In this document: piece after piece, positions 1 to 6,822 of the stretch
Layout of the letters: each line of letters begins with the position of its first letter
Position numbering within the stretch: the first letter of the stretch is position 1
Source of the DNA: Sphingomonadales bacterium
Lineage (GTDB): Bacteria; Pseudomonadota; Alphaproteobacteria; Sphingomonadales; Sphingomonadaceae
Direction of reading: 5' to 3'
DNA length: 7,234 bases
Assembly (NCBI GenBank): GCA_017304125.1
Contig: JAFKLV010000081.1
Location: 1-7,234, forward strand
The notes under the pieces: generated by a model
The model's database searches: none
Told to the model about the DNA's origin: nothing
Seen by the model: only the letters and a program-made list of their open reading frames with translations
Position numbers and translations under genes: made by a program

Positions 1-75
1 ATGACGCGCATGGGCAAGCAGGTCTACGACGTGCTGGGCCGCACGTTCTTCGCCGGCGTCTCGGTCAAGATGTAA
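1..75 (+). CDS. C-terminal end of a probable TonB-dependent outer-membrane receptor (5' part outside the window)
   Basis: Only the last 24 codons and the TAA stop are visible. The tail reads as alternating polar and hydrophobic residues ending in GRTFFAGVSVKM, the pattern of a final transmembrane beta strand of an outer-membrane barrel. TonB-dependent receptors of sphingomonads often end with a very similar 'GRTFFAGV' strand, so a receptor taking up an iron complex or another large nutrient is the best guess. The ATG at base 1 is probably an internal methionine and not the start. A strong terminator follows 23 bp after the stop, so this is the end of its transcription unit. Other barrel proteins cannot be excluded from so short a piece. 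Confidence 0.55.
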   Translation: MTRMGKQVYDVLGRTFFAGVSVKM

Positions 76-98
76 CCAGCTGCAGGGCTAGTCCCGGA

Positions 99-133
99 GG
101 GGGTGGCGGATCTCGATCTGCCGCCCCCTTTTC
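99..133 (+). terminator. Rho-independent terminator after the receptor-like gene
   Basis: A 12-bp stem (99-110 with 117-128, including two G-U pairs) closes a 6-nt loop and is followed directly by TTTT and C. The T-run lies on the + strand side, so it serves the rightward gene ending at 75. It abuts the stop codon of the convergent dioxygenase gene (134-136), but on that strand no T-run follows the hairpin. Confidence 0.8.
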
Positions 134-874
134 TCACACGGCAGGCGCGATGCTGCGAATCCACCCCGTGATCGACACACGATGCGCACGCGCAAACGGC
201 GCGACATAACTGACGCTGTGCGGCTGCGGCACGGCAAACAGCGACAGCGCATTGAAATGCGGCACCAGCGTTTCGGCAATGCCGCCTCGATCGTCGTTGA
301 ATTGCAGCAGGCCGCCCCATTCCGCCTGCCACCCATCGCTCAGGCCTAGCACATAGGCCAGCCGCCGGTTCTTGCCTGCGACATCATCGTCATGACGCAG
401 CAGAAAATCACCCGGCCGATAGCAGGTCGCCTGTGCATCGGCGAAGGCCAGATCGTCCGCGCCGGTAATCTGCTGCAGGATTTCCCGTGTCCCCGGTGCG
501 GACATCAGACAGGCGAATTCCACGAGCCGGGTCGATCGTTTTTTCCGCTCCGCCGGCGAATCAGGGACGCGAATGGCATCATACTGAAACTGAAAGCGCT
601 GTGCCGCGGCCTCGAACACCGCCTTCTCGATCCGCTGCCGTTCTTCGGCAGCCATCGCGTCATAATCGCCACGCGCAATTTCAAATACCTGATCGGCGCC
701 GCTGATCAGGTGACGCCAGGCGTCGCTCCCGGCCAGTTCATCGCGCAGCGCCCGCGCGGAATCATGCGTCAGAAAGTCGGATATCTGCAAACGGCCGTGC
801 GCAGCGAAGCACTCGGCCAGATGCGGCGCGTCGAGCGCGGAATTGAGCGAAAGCCGGGATGCCACGTCGGGCAT
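134..874 (-). CDS. 2-oxoglutarate/Fe(II)-dependent dioxygenase, prolyl-hydroxylase-like
   Basis: The 246-residue product has the C-terminal double-stranded beta-helix of the 2OG-Fe(II) oxygenases (prolyl 4-hydroxylase / Tpa1-Ofd1-like group). These enzymes hydroxylate a protein or small-molecule substrate while turning 2-oxoglutarate and O2 into succinate and CO2. Visible motifs are CYRPGDFLLRHDDD with iron ligands H161 and D163, the distal ligand H219 in PQPHSVSYV, and R232 in RVSITGW as the likely 2-oxoglutarate carboxylate anchor. The N-terminal ~120 residues form the helical part of such proteins. No signal peptide is seen, so it is probably cytoplasmic. The frame is open up to 1114, but that would overlap the divergent gene at 987. 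The ATG at 874 gives the normal family length, although its ribosome site is weak. It faces a receptor-like gene, a neighbourhood also reported for oxygenases in sphingomonad and Caulobacter uptake loci. Substrate unknown. Confidence 0.85.
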   Translation of the reverse strand: MPDVASRLSLNSALDAPHLAECFAAHGRLQISDFLTHDSARALRDELAGSDAWRHLISGADQVFEIARGDYDAMAAEERQRIEKAVFEAAAQRFQFQYDAIRVPDSPAERKKRSTRLVEFACLMSAPGTREILQQITGADDLAFADAQATCYRPGDFLLRHDDDVAGKNRRLAYVLGLSDGWQAEWGGLLQFNDDRGGIAETLVPHFNALSLFAVPQPHSVSYVAPFARAHRVSITGWIRSIAPAV

Positions 875-986
875 CTTACGGAATCGGCCCGCATTTCCCA
901 GTAGCAAACGCTGCTCGCAACCCGAAGATCGCTCAACACCGATTTCCGCCTTCCGCCTGTCATCTACCGGGAGTAAGCGGTTCGGA
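875..986. promoter_or_regulatory. Divergent promoter region between the dioxygenase and the phosphodiesterase genes
   Basis: This 112-bp gap separates two divergent starts and must hold promoters for both unless translation starts differ from those chosen. No convincing -35/-10 pair was found on either strand. A GGGAG at 969-973 is the likely, rather distant (13 nt), Shine-Dalgarno sequence for the rightward gene at 987. Confidence 0.45.
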
Positions 987-2267
987 ATGATCGCTCGTTC
1001 GTTTGCGCTTGCCGCGCTCATGGCCGTTGCCGGCTGCGCCACCGCCCCCGCTCCGTCCGCCCCTGCCGCCGTCGCCGCGCAGCCTGCGGCGGAGCAGCGC
1101 GGGCCCGTCACCATCCTGGTCTCGATCGACGGCTTCCGCCCCGATTATCTCGATCGCGACGCCAGCCCGAACTTGTCGCGGCTTGCAGCGGGTGGGGTCT
1201 CGGCGGCGATGCGGCCGTCCTTCCCGTCGAAGACCTTCCCCAACCACTGGTCGCTGGTCACCGGGCTGCGCCCCGATCGCCACGGCATCGTCGCCAATAA
1301 TATGGAAGATCCGGCCCGCCCCGGCGAGCTGTTCACGATGGCGACCGAAGATCCCTTCTGGTGGAATACCGCCGAGCCTCTGTGGGTAACCGCGGAGAAG
1401 GCCGGCATCCGCACCGCCGCGATGTTCTGGCCCGGCTCGGCGGTCGGCTGGGGCGGCACGCGGGCCAGCGCGTGGCCGTATACGCTGACGGGCGGCACCC
1501 GCCCGAGCGACTGGCAGCAATTCACCCAGCAGATGCCCAATGAGAATCGCGTCCGCGCGGTAATCGACTGGCTGCGCCGCCCCGCCGCGACGCGGCCGGG
1601 CTTCGTGACGCTCTATTTCGACACCGTCGACACCGCCGGGCACGAATATGGCCCCGCCAGCGACAAGGTGACCGCGGCGGTGGGCGAGGTCGATCGCGCG
1701 ATCGGCGAGCTCGTCGCCGGCCTCGCCGAACTCGGCCAGCCCGCCAATCTGGTGATCGTGGCCGATCACGGCATGGCCCCGACCAGCAGCGACCGCGTGA
1801 TCCCGCTCGACCAGTTGATCAGCGCGAGCGATGCGCGGATCATCGAGGCCGGGCCTTATGCCAGCTTCGCCCCCGTCCCCGACCATGAGCGCGCGGTGGA
1901 AGCGGCATTGCTCAAGCCGCACGCGCATTTGCAATGCTGGCGCAAGGCGGAGATCCCCGCGCGCTTCCATTATGGCGCCAACGTCCGCGTACCGCCCTAT
2001 TTCTGTCTCGCCGACGATGGCTGGATGACGATGAAGACCGCTCCGGCGAAGCCCTTCACCCGCGGCGAGCATGGCTATGACAATGACCAGGCCGATATGC
2101 GCGCCTTGTTCATCGCCAACGGCCCGGCGTTCGCCCACGGCAAGGTGTTGCCGTCATTCGACAATGTTGATGTCGCACCGCTTTTGCGCGATCTCATCGG
2201 CTTGCCCGCGGGCACCGCGCTGGACGGTGACGACAAGCCGTTCCGCGGGGTGCTGACACGGAAATAG
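987..2267 (+). CDS. Lipoprotein-type nucleotide pyrophosphatase/phosphodiesterase (ENPP-like alkaline phosphatase superfamily)
   Basis: The 426-residue protein begins with a lipoprotein signal (hydrophobic stretch, lipobox AVAGC, lipidated C17) and an Ala/Pro linker to about residue 38, so it should be anchored at the membrane facing the periplasm. The rest matches the type I phosphodiesterase/nucleotide pyrophosphatase family, which hydrolyses phosphodiester or pyrophosphate bonds through a threonine nucleophile and two zinc ions. The metal ligands and nucleophile are all visible: D48 (SIDGF), T83 (SKTFPNHW), D215 and H219 (DTVDTAGH), D260 and H261 (ADHGM), H362 (EHGYDN). N104 in GIVANNM fits the phosphate-binding Asn. 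Spacings agree with those I recall for the Xanthomonas NPP. Cysteines 317 and 340 could form a disulfide. The start at 987 was chosen because it gives the signal peptide; the frame is open from 843 but that part overlaps the divergent gene. The natural substrate (nucleotide, lipid head group or other diester) cannot be read from the sequence. Confidence 0.93.
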   Translation: MIARSFALAALMAVAGCATAPAPSAPAAVAAQPAAEQRGPVTILVSIDGFRPDYLDRDASPNLSRLAAGGVSAAMRPSFPSKTFPNHWSLVTGLRPDRHGIVANNMEDPARPGELFTMATEDPFWWNTAEPLWVTAEKAGIRTAAMFWPGSAVGWGGTRASAWPYTLTGGTRPSDWQQFTQQMPNENRVRAVIDWLRRPAATRPGFVTLYFDTVDTAGHEYGPASDKVTAAVGEVDRAIGELVAGLAELGQPANLVIVADHGMAPTSSDRVIPLDQLISASDARIIEAGPYASFAPVPDHERAVEAALLKPHAHLQCWRKAEIPARFHYGANVRVPPYFCLADDGWMTMKTAPAKPFTRGEHGYDNDQADMRALFIANGPAFAHGKVLPSFDNVDVAPLLRDLIGLPAGTALDGDDKPFRGVLTRK

Positions 2268-2281
2268 GCGAAAGGGAGCGG

Positions 2282-2737
2282 ATGCAATATTTCGAGGATA
2301 TCGCGGTCGGGGCGAAATCGAGCTTCGGCAATTATCCGGTGACGCGCGACGAGGTGGTCGCCTTCGCGCAGAAATATGATCCGCAACCGTTCCACCTGTC
2401 CGACGAAGCGGCTGCCGCGACCCATTTCGGGCGGCTCTCGGCGAGCGGCTGGCACACGTGCGCGATGGTGATGTCGATGCTCGTCGACAATCTGAAGAAG
2501 CATCGTCAGGCGGGGCTCGGCTCGCCCGGTGTGGACGAATTGCGCTGGCTCAAGCCGGTCTATCCCGGCGACACCTTGCGCTGCGAAACCGAGGTGCTTG
2601 AAAAGCGCCGCTCGCAAAGCCGCCCCGAAATGGGGATCTTCAAAAGCCGCTTAACGGTGTTCAATCAGCACGATGTCGCGGTGATGTCGATGATCTCGAA
2701 CGGCCTGATCCGCACGCGGCCCGACAACGAAAATTAA
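2282..2737 (+). CDS. MaoC-like (R)-specific enoyl-CoA hydratase family protein
   Basis: The 151-residue product is a single hot-dog domain of the MaoC dehydratase family, which adds water to trans-2-enoyl-CoA or related thioesters. The hydratase signature is present in the variant form FAQKYDPQPFHLSDEAA, with D33 and H38 at the same five-residue spacing as the catalytic Asp-His pair of PhaJ-type hydratases. The following FGRLSASGWHT and the LRWLKPVYPGDTL strand are typical of the subfamily. It has no signal peptide and should be cytoplasmic. It starts 14 bp after the phosphodiesterase stop, with AAAGGGAG just upstream, so the two genes are probably co-transcribed, though their proteins act in different compartments and no shared pathway is evident. 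The acyl-CoA substrate is unknown. A thioesterase-like or inactive role is less likely, given the intact Asp and His. Confidence 0.9.
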   Translation: MQYFEDIAVGAKSSFGNYPVTRDEVVAFAQKYDPQPFHLSDEAAAATHFGRLSASGWHTCAMVMSMLVDNLKKHRQAGLGSPGVDELRWLKPVYPGDTLRCETEVLEKRRSQSRPEMGIFKSRLTVFNQHDVAVMSMISNGLIRTRPDNEN

Positions 2738-2833
2738 GGTGACGGACGGCCGGCGGGAGGTGCCGCCAACCGTCCGCCTTCGGGCACGCCGGGGGCGCCG
2801 GTTTCACCCGACGCCCAGACGACCCGACCGTGA
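2738..2833. terminator. Convergent gap with two hairpins, possible terminators
   Basis: This 96-bp gap lies between the converging MaoC-like gene and a leftward lipoprotein gene. It holds one hairpin at 2743-2776 (7-bp outer stem, CC/AA internal loop, then a 5-bp GGCGG/CCGCC inner stem) and a second at 2793-2816 (9-bp stem with one C-A mismatch). Neither has a T-run on the + strand. Read leftward, the first is followed by CACCTTAATTTTCG, a weak T-rich tail, so it may end the lipoprotein transcript. Confidence 0.4.
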
Positions 2834-3220
2834 TTACGGGTGACGACCACCGTGGTTGCCGCCGCCGCGCGGCCCGCCGCGGAAATCGTGCCAGTTGGGA
2901 CGCGGGCTAGGCGGACGCGCGCCCGGAGCGCCGCCGCCGGGGCGGCCCCGCCAGTAGCTGTCGCCACGGCCCTGCCAATAGCGCTGCTGGTCGTTATTCC
3001 AGCGATACGAACGACGATAGCGGTCGTAGACGTAAACCCCGGTGCCGGGATAATAATAGTCGCCGTACCAGCCCCAGTAACCGGGGCCATAGCCGTCATA
3101 ATAACCGCCCGGGCCATAACCGACCGCGACGCCGCTATAGCCATAGCCGTCATTGCAAGCCGCCACGCCCAACCCCGCCACACCGATCAGCGTCAGCAAT
3201 GCGATGCGTTTACGATTCAT
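2834..3220 (-). CDS. Small Tyr/Gly/Trp-rich predicted lipoprotein, paralogue A
   Basis: A 128-residue predicted lipoprotein of unknown function. It starts with MNRKRI, a hydrophobic stretch and the lipobox VAAC, giving lipidated C22. A Gly/Tyr-rich segment follows (23-47), then an aromatic core at 48-90 (WGWYGDYYYPGTG, YVYDR, YWQGR), and a Gly/Pro/Arg-rich tail containing NWHDF at 109-113. The start is fixed by a good AGGAGAAG site at 3225-3232 and by exact conservation of the first codons in its divergent paralogue. The frame is open much further upstream (to 3514), but that extension crosses the intergenic region and lacks a signal peptide. It is related to the gene at 3484: 31 of 43 core residues are the same. 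Such proteins are seen as uncharacterised proteins in sphingomonads; a cell-envelope role is inferred only from the signal. Confidence 0.8.
   Translation of the reverse strand: MNRKRIALLTLIGVAGLGVAACNDGYGYSGVAVGYGPGGYYDGYGPGYWGWYGDYYYPGTGVYVYDRYRRSYRWNNDQQRYWQGRGDSYWRGRPGGGAPGARPPSPRPNWHDFRGGPRGGGNHGGRHP
3042..3076. repeat. 35-bp inverted repeat, left arm (core of lipoprotein paralogue A)
   Basis: This block is the exact reverse complement of 3622-3656, and similarity continues beyond both ends with scattered mismatches. It encodes the WGWYGDYYYPG part of the shared core. It is coding sequence left by duplication, not a separate element. Confidence 0.9.
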
Positions 3221-3483
3221 CGCTCTTCTCCTGCGGGGTAGCGCGCGGAGACAGCGCCGCGCATCGATCCGCCTCATGCTGCCGGTTCTGGGCTTTTTCG
3301 GCTTAAGCGGCGCTGAATTAGTGCTTTCTCTCTCGTTCAGCTTCACCGGCTCGTCGCAGCGCGGCACCGCTCGATACGCGCGGATCAATTCACGCCGGCT
3401 TAATCTGGTGGATATATAGTAACACCATAGAGCGGAGCGACGTGCGACAGAGTTCTTGCATCGATCCGTGCGGGAGAGGATCG
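3221..3483. promoter_or_regulatory. Shared divergent control region of the two lipoprotein genes
   Basis: The 263-bp gap between the two head-to-head paralogues must hold both promoters. Its right part is locally AT-rich. A possible sigma-70-like promoter for the rightward gene is TTCACG (3389-3394), an 18-bp spacer and TATATA (3413-3418); this is a weak match and only a suggestion. An inverted repeat GCTGAA (3312-3317) and TTCAGC (3336-3341) with an 18-nt spacer lies near the middle and could be an operator. Ribosome sites are AGGAGAAG on the - strand (3225-3232) and GGGAGAGGA on the + strand (3472-3480). The long open frames crossing this region are not supported as coding. Confidence 0.5.
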
Positions 3484-3993
3484 ATGAATCGTAAACGTAT
3501 CGTTTTGCTGTCATTTATTGTAACGGCGGGCATTGCGACCACCGCATGCGCCAATCGTTCCGGTTATGGCGGCGCGTCACTCGGCTATGGAACCGGTTAT
3601 TATGGCGGGTACAGCCCTTATTGGGGCTGGTACGGCGACTATTATTATCCCGGCACAGGCATTTACGTCTACGATCGCCACCGCCGCGCGCATCCCTGGA
3701 GCGACGATCAGCGCCATTATTGGCAAGGCAGGGTCGACGCCTATCGCGCCCATCCCGACGGTGCGCGGCACGCCCGCCCGCATAATCCCCGGTCCAATTG
3801 GCATGATTTCGGCAACAGGGCACATGCGGGTCGCCCGAACGCGGGCCATTCACCGGCTGCCCGCCCGCACGTCAGCAACCCCAATCGCGGCCATGCACCC
3901 GGCGGCCGGCACGGCGGCGGGCATCGCGGAGGCGGTCATTCCGGCGGCGGACATGCAGGTGGCGGCCCCGACGGGCACAATCCGCATCAATGA
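3484..3993 (+). CDS. Small Tyr/Trp-rich predicted lipoprotein with a His/Gly repeat tail, paralogue B
   Basis: A 169-residue predicted exported protein of unknown function, paralogous to the divergent gene ending at 3220. It begins with the same MNRKRI and a hydrophobic stretch ending in TTAC (C22), a less ideal lipobox than its partner's. Residues 46-88 carry the shared core (WGWYGDYYYPGTG, YVYDR, YWQGR), and NWHDF recurs at 105-109. From about 112 the protein differs: it is longer and rich in His, Gly, Pro and Arg, ending in a run of H-x-GGG units at about 143-161. There are 16 His in 169 residues, nearly all in the second half, so weak metal binding is possible but unproven. ATG 3484 was preferred to the in-frame ATG at 3442 because it gives a signal peptide, a GGGAGAGGA site and agreement with the paralogue. 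It ends only 17 bp from the convergent apt stop. Confidence 0.8.
   Translation: MNRKRIVLLSFIVTAGIATTACANRSGYGGASLGYGTGYYGGYSPYWGWYGDYYYPGTGIYVYDRHRRAHPWSDDQRHYWQGRVDAYRAHPDGARHARPHNPRSNWHDFGNRAHAGRPNAGHSPAARPHVSNPNRGHAPGGRHGGGHRGGGHSGGGHAGGGPDGHNPHQ
3622..3656. repeat. 35-bp inverted repeat, right arm (core of lipoprotein paralogue B)
   Basis: Exact reverse complement of 3042-3076. The two arms are 545 bp apart and face each other around the divergent promoter region. A second, shorter perfect match covers the first 14 coding bases of each gene (3207-3220 and 3484-3497). Confidence 0.9.
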
Positions 3994-4010
3994 CGCCGCC
4001 CGGGTGAGCC

Positions 4011-4544
<534 letters not shown>

Positions 4545-4577
4545 TTTCTCGATCCCAATCTCGTCCCAAACGCGAAA

Positions 4578-4608
4578 CGGCGGCCGTGGGTTGGTCCCGC
4601 GGCCGCCG
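4578..4608 (-). terminator. Strong 13-bp hairpin between petC and apt, possible terminator or attenuator
   Basis: The arms 4578-4590 and 4596-4608 pair over 13 bp (one G-T wobble) around a 5-nt loop. Read leftward, in the direction of petC to apt, the hairpin is followed by TTTCGCGTTTGGG, a broken T-run. It could terminate the bc1 transcript fully or partly, or act as a stability or processing stem, and lies 33 bp before the apt start. Confidence 0.5.
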
Positions 4609-4620
4609 CTCCATGTGCCC

Positions 4621-4640
4621 GCCCCTTCATGCGAAGGGGC
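4621..4640. other. Perfect 8-bp hairpin just after petC
   Basis: GCCCCTTC (4621-4628) and GAAGGGGC (4633-4640) form a perfect stem around a 4-nt loop, 10 bp beyond the petC stop. No T-run follows on either strand, so it is more likely a 3' stabilising stem or part of a compound terminator with the hairpin at 4578-4608. Confidence 0.45.
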
Positions 4641-4650
4641 GCAGCGATTC

Positions 4651-5493
4651 TCAATGCTTCTGGTCGCGCCACACGTTCTGATAGGCGCCCCAGACGAGGA
4701 ACAGGAAGATCGCGAGGAACACCACCGTCGCCAGCCCCGCGCCGTGGCGCGATTCAAGGTTCGGTTCGGCAGTCCAGGTCAGGAAGGCGGCGACGTCGCG
4801 CGCCATCTGGTCCTTGGTCGCCTTGGTGCCGTCGGCGTAGGTGATCTGCCCGTCCTGGGTCAGCGGCGGCGGCATCGCGATGTTGAGGTTCGCGAACGCC
4901 GGGTTGTAGTGCAGACCCTTCGGCGTCTTCGAGCCGGGGAAGTCCTTCACCAGTTCAGCCGGCTGGTCGCGATAGCCCATCATCAGCGCGTGGACGTAAT
5001 TGCCTCCGTCTTCGCGTGCCTTGGTCACCAGCGAGAGATCGGGCGGCAGCGCGTTGTTGTTCGCGGCGCGCGCGGCGACCTCATTGGCGAACGGCGACGG
5101 GAACGGATCGGCGGGCACATTCTTGCGCGTCGCCGCTTCGCCCGTATCCGGGTTGATCGTCGGCTGCTCGATCACCCAGGCTTCGGCGATCGCCTTAACC
5201 TGGCCGGCAGAATAGCCGATCTTGGTCAGGTCGCGGAAGTGGACATACTTCAGCGAGTGGCACGCCGAACAGACTTCCTTGTAGACCTGGAAGCCGCGCT
5301 GGACCTGTTGCAGATCGAACTTGCCAAGCAGCCCCGCCGATTTCAGCCCGATATCCTCGGGATGAACGTGGAACACATGCTCGGCGGATTCGGGCGCCGG
5401 ATCGGTGATCGCGGTCTTGACCGTCCCGAACAGCGCGAAGCTGAGGGCCGCCACGAACGCCGCGCCGATCAGGAGTGCGATGGTACGAACCAT
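4651..5493 (-). CDS. petC: Cytochrome c1 of the cytochrome bc1 complex
   Basis: The 280-residue protein is the c-type heme subunit of the quinol:cytochrome c oxidoreductase. It takes electrons from the Rieske cluster and passes them to a soluble or membrane cytochrome c. An N-terminal hydrophobic segment (about 5-23) exports it. The heme site is VCSACH (C75, C78, H79), and the sixth ligand is most likely M207 in NIAMPPPL. Residues 82-200 hold typical c1 blocks such as KYVHFRDL, PPDLSL and GLHYNPAF. One C-terminal membrane helix (about 253-270) followed by a short charged tail anchors the heme domain on the periplasmic face. It begins 24 bp after the petB stop and is the last bc1 gene. The length is normal for the simple bacterial c1 and no residue looks missing. 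Confidence 0.97.
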   Translation of the reverse strand: MVRTIALLIGAAFVAALSFALFGTVKTAITDPAPESAEHVFHVHPEDIGLKSAGLLGKFDLQQVQRGFQVYKEVCSACHSLKYVHFRDLTKIGYSAGQVKAIAEAWVIEQPTINPDTGEAATRKNVPADPFPSPFANEVAARAANNNALPPDLSLVTKAREDGGNYVHALMMGYRDQPAELVKDFPGSKTPKGLHYNPAFANLNIAMPPPLTQDGQITYADGTKATKDQMARDVAAFLTWTAEPNLESRHGAGLATVVFLAIFLFLVWGAYQNVWRDQKH

Positions 5494-5517
5494 TGTCTTA
5501 TCAGTCCCCCGTTCGGC

Positions 5518-6807
5518 TCAGTGCGCCAGCGCCGGTTCGGCGTGCGCGGTTTCCCCATGCTTCGCCAGCACCGCTTCGGTGATCGACGTGGGCAGCGGGA
5601 GCGGACGCTCCGAACGCGAAATCCACGGCAGGACGATCAGGAAGTGCGCGAAGTAATACATCGACGCGATCTGCCCCATGATCACGTTGCGGGCGATCGG
5701 CTCCGCCCCGCCGACATAGCCGAGCACCAGCACGTCGAGCAGCAGCACGCCCAGGAACACGCGATACTTCGGGCGATAGCTGGCCGAGCGCACCGGCGAC
5801 GAATCCAGCCACGGCAGGAAGAACAGCAGCAGGATCGAGCCGAACATCGCCAGCACGCCCCACAGCTTCGCCGGGATCCACAGGAAGTTGAAGGTGAACG
5901 ACTTCAGGATCGCGTAGAACGGCAGGAAGTACCATTCGGGCACGATGTGCGCGGGCGTCGAGAGCGGGTTCGCCTCGATATAATTGTCCGGATGGCCGAG
6001 CAGGTTCGGCGCGAAGAACACCAGCAGCGCGAACACCAGGAAGAATGCGCCGACGCCGACGCCGTCCTTCGCCGTATAATAAGGATGGAACGGCACGGTA
6101 TCCTGCTCACCCTTCACGTCCACGCCGGTCGGGTTGTTCGACCCCGGGATGTGCAGCGCCCAGATGTGCAGGATGATAACACCCGCGATCACGAACGGCA
6201 GCAGATAGTGGAGCGAGAAGAAGCGGTTGAGCGCGGCGTTGTCCGGCGCGAAGCCGCCCAGCAGCCAGATGCGGATCGTTTCGCCGACCCCCGGTATGGC
6301 CGAGAAGAAGCCGGTGATCACCTGCGCGCCCCAGAAGCTCATTTGGCCCCACGGCAGCACGTAACCCATGAAGGCGGTGGCCATCATGAGGAGGAAGATC
6401 ACCACACCGAGCAGCCACACCATCTCGCGCGGCGCCTTGTACGAGCCGTAATAGAGCCCGCGGGCGATGTGGACATAGACCACGAAGAGGAACATCGAGG
6501 CGCCGTTGGCGTGCGCATAGCGCAGGAACCAGCCGCCGTTGACGTCGCGCATGATATGCTCGGTCGAGCTGAACGCGACCAGCGCGTTCGGCGCATAATG
6601 CATCGCCAGCACGACGCCGGTGATGATCTGGCACACCAGCGCCACCCCGGCGAGCACGCCGAAGTTCCACCAGTAGTTCAGGTTGCGCGGCACCGGGTAA
6701 CCGGCACCGATCGAATTGTAGACGAGGCGCGGCAATGGCAGCTTCTCGTCAAGCCACCGCATCAGCGGCTGCTTAGGCTCATAGTGCTTGGCCCAGGGAA
6801 AGCTCAT
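5518..6807 (-). CDS. petB: Cytochrome b of the cytochrome bc1 complex
   Basis: The 429-residue integral membrane protein carries the two b hemes and both quinone sites of the bc1 complex, running the Q cycle across the inner membrane. The heme ligands are visible as two pairs with the usual spacing of 14: H99 and H113 in helix B, H200 and H214 in helix D. The quinol-oxidation site motif PEWY is at 290-293, and GYVLPWGQMSFWGAQV marks the cd1 helix region. About eight hydrophobic helices can be followed. The full length, without a split into b6 and subunit IV, is that of a proteobacterial cytochrome b. The short tail after about 403 is polar and Ala/His-rich. The start at 6807 follows a GAGGTAG site whose first bases overlap the petA stop, so translation of the two genes is probably coupled. 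Confidence 0.98.
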   Translation of the reverse strand: MSFPWAKHYEPKQPLMRWLDEKLPLPRLVYNSIGAGYPVPRNLNYWWNFGVLAGVALVCQIITGVVLAMHYAPNALVAFSSTEHIMRDVNGGWFLRYAHANGASMFLFVVYVHIARGLYYGSYKAPREMVWLLGVVIFLLMMATAFMGYVLPWGQMSFWGAQVITGFFSAIPGVGETIRIWLLGGFAPDNAALNRFFSLHYLLPFVIAGVIILHIWALHIPGSNNPTGVDVKGEQDTVPFHPYYTAKDGVGVGAFFLVFALLVFFAPNLLGHPDNYIEANPLSTPAHIVPEWYFLPFYAILKSFTFNFLWIPAKLWGVLAMFGSILLLFFLPWLDSSPVRSASYRPKYRVFLGVLLLDVLVLGYVGGAEPIARNVIMGQIASMYYFAHFLIVLPWISRSERPLPLPTSITEAVLAKHGETAHAEPALAH

Positions 6808-6814
6808 GTGCGTG

Positions 6815-6822
6815 CTACCTCA
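6815..6822 (-). promoter_or_regulatory. petB ribosome binding site overlapping the petA stop codon
   Basis: Read leftward, the sequence TGAGGTAG contains the petA stop TGA (6822-6820) and the Shine-Dalgarno GAGG within the same bases, 7-10 nt before the petB ATG. This supports the chosen petB start and suggests coupled translation. Confidence 0.7.

Noticed and set aside
392..904. 170-codon + strand frame opposite the dioxygenase
   Set aside because: The - strand frame carries the iron and 2-oxoglutarate binding residues; this one is a mirror frame without motifs.
875..1114. N-terminal extension of the dioxygenase to 1114
   Set aside because: The extra 80 residues are Ala-rich, overlap the signal-peptide region of the divergent gene, and are not needed for the fold.
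960..2138. 392-codon open frame on the - strand opposite the phosphodiesterase gene
   Set aside because: Antisense to a gene with a complete active site; the product is Arg/Gly/Ala-rich and shows no recognisable motif.
3261..3468. 11-bp direct repeat GCATCGATCCG at 3261-3271 and 3458-3468
   Set aside because: Short, and built around the common palindrome ATCGAT; its position relative to the two genes is not symmetrical, so a shared binding site is not supported.
3221..3514. Upstream extension of the leftward lipoprotein to 3514
   Set aside because: It would cross the whole intergenic region and overlap the divergent paralogue's start, would hide the signal peptide, and ignores the good ribosome site at 3225-3232.
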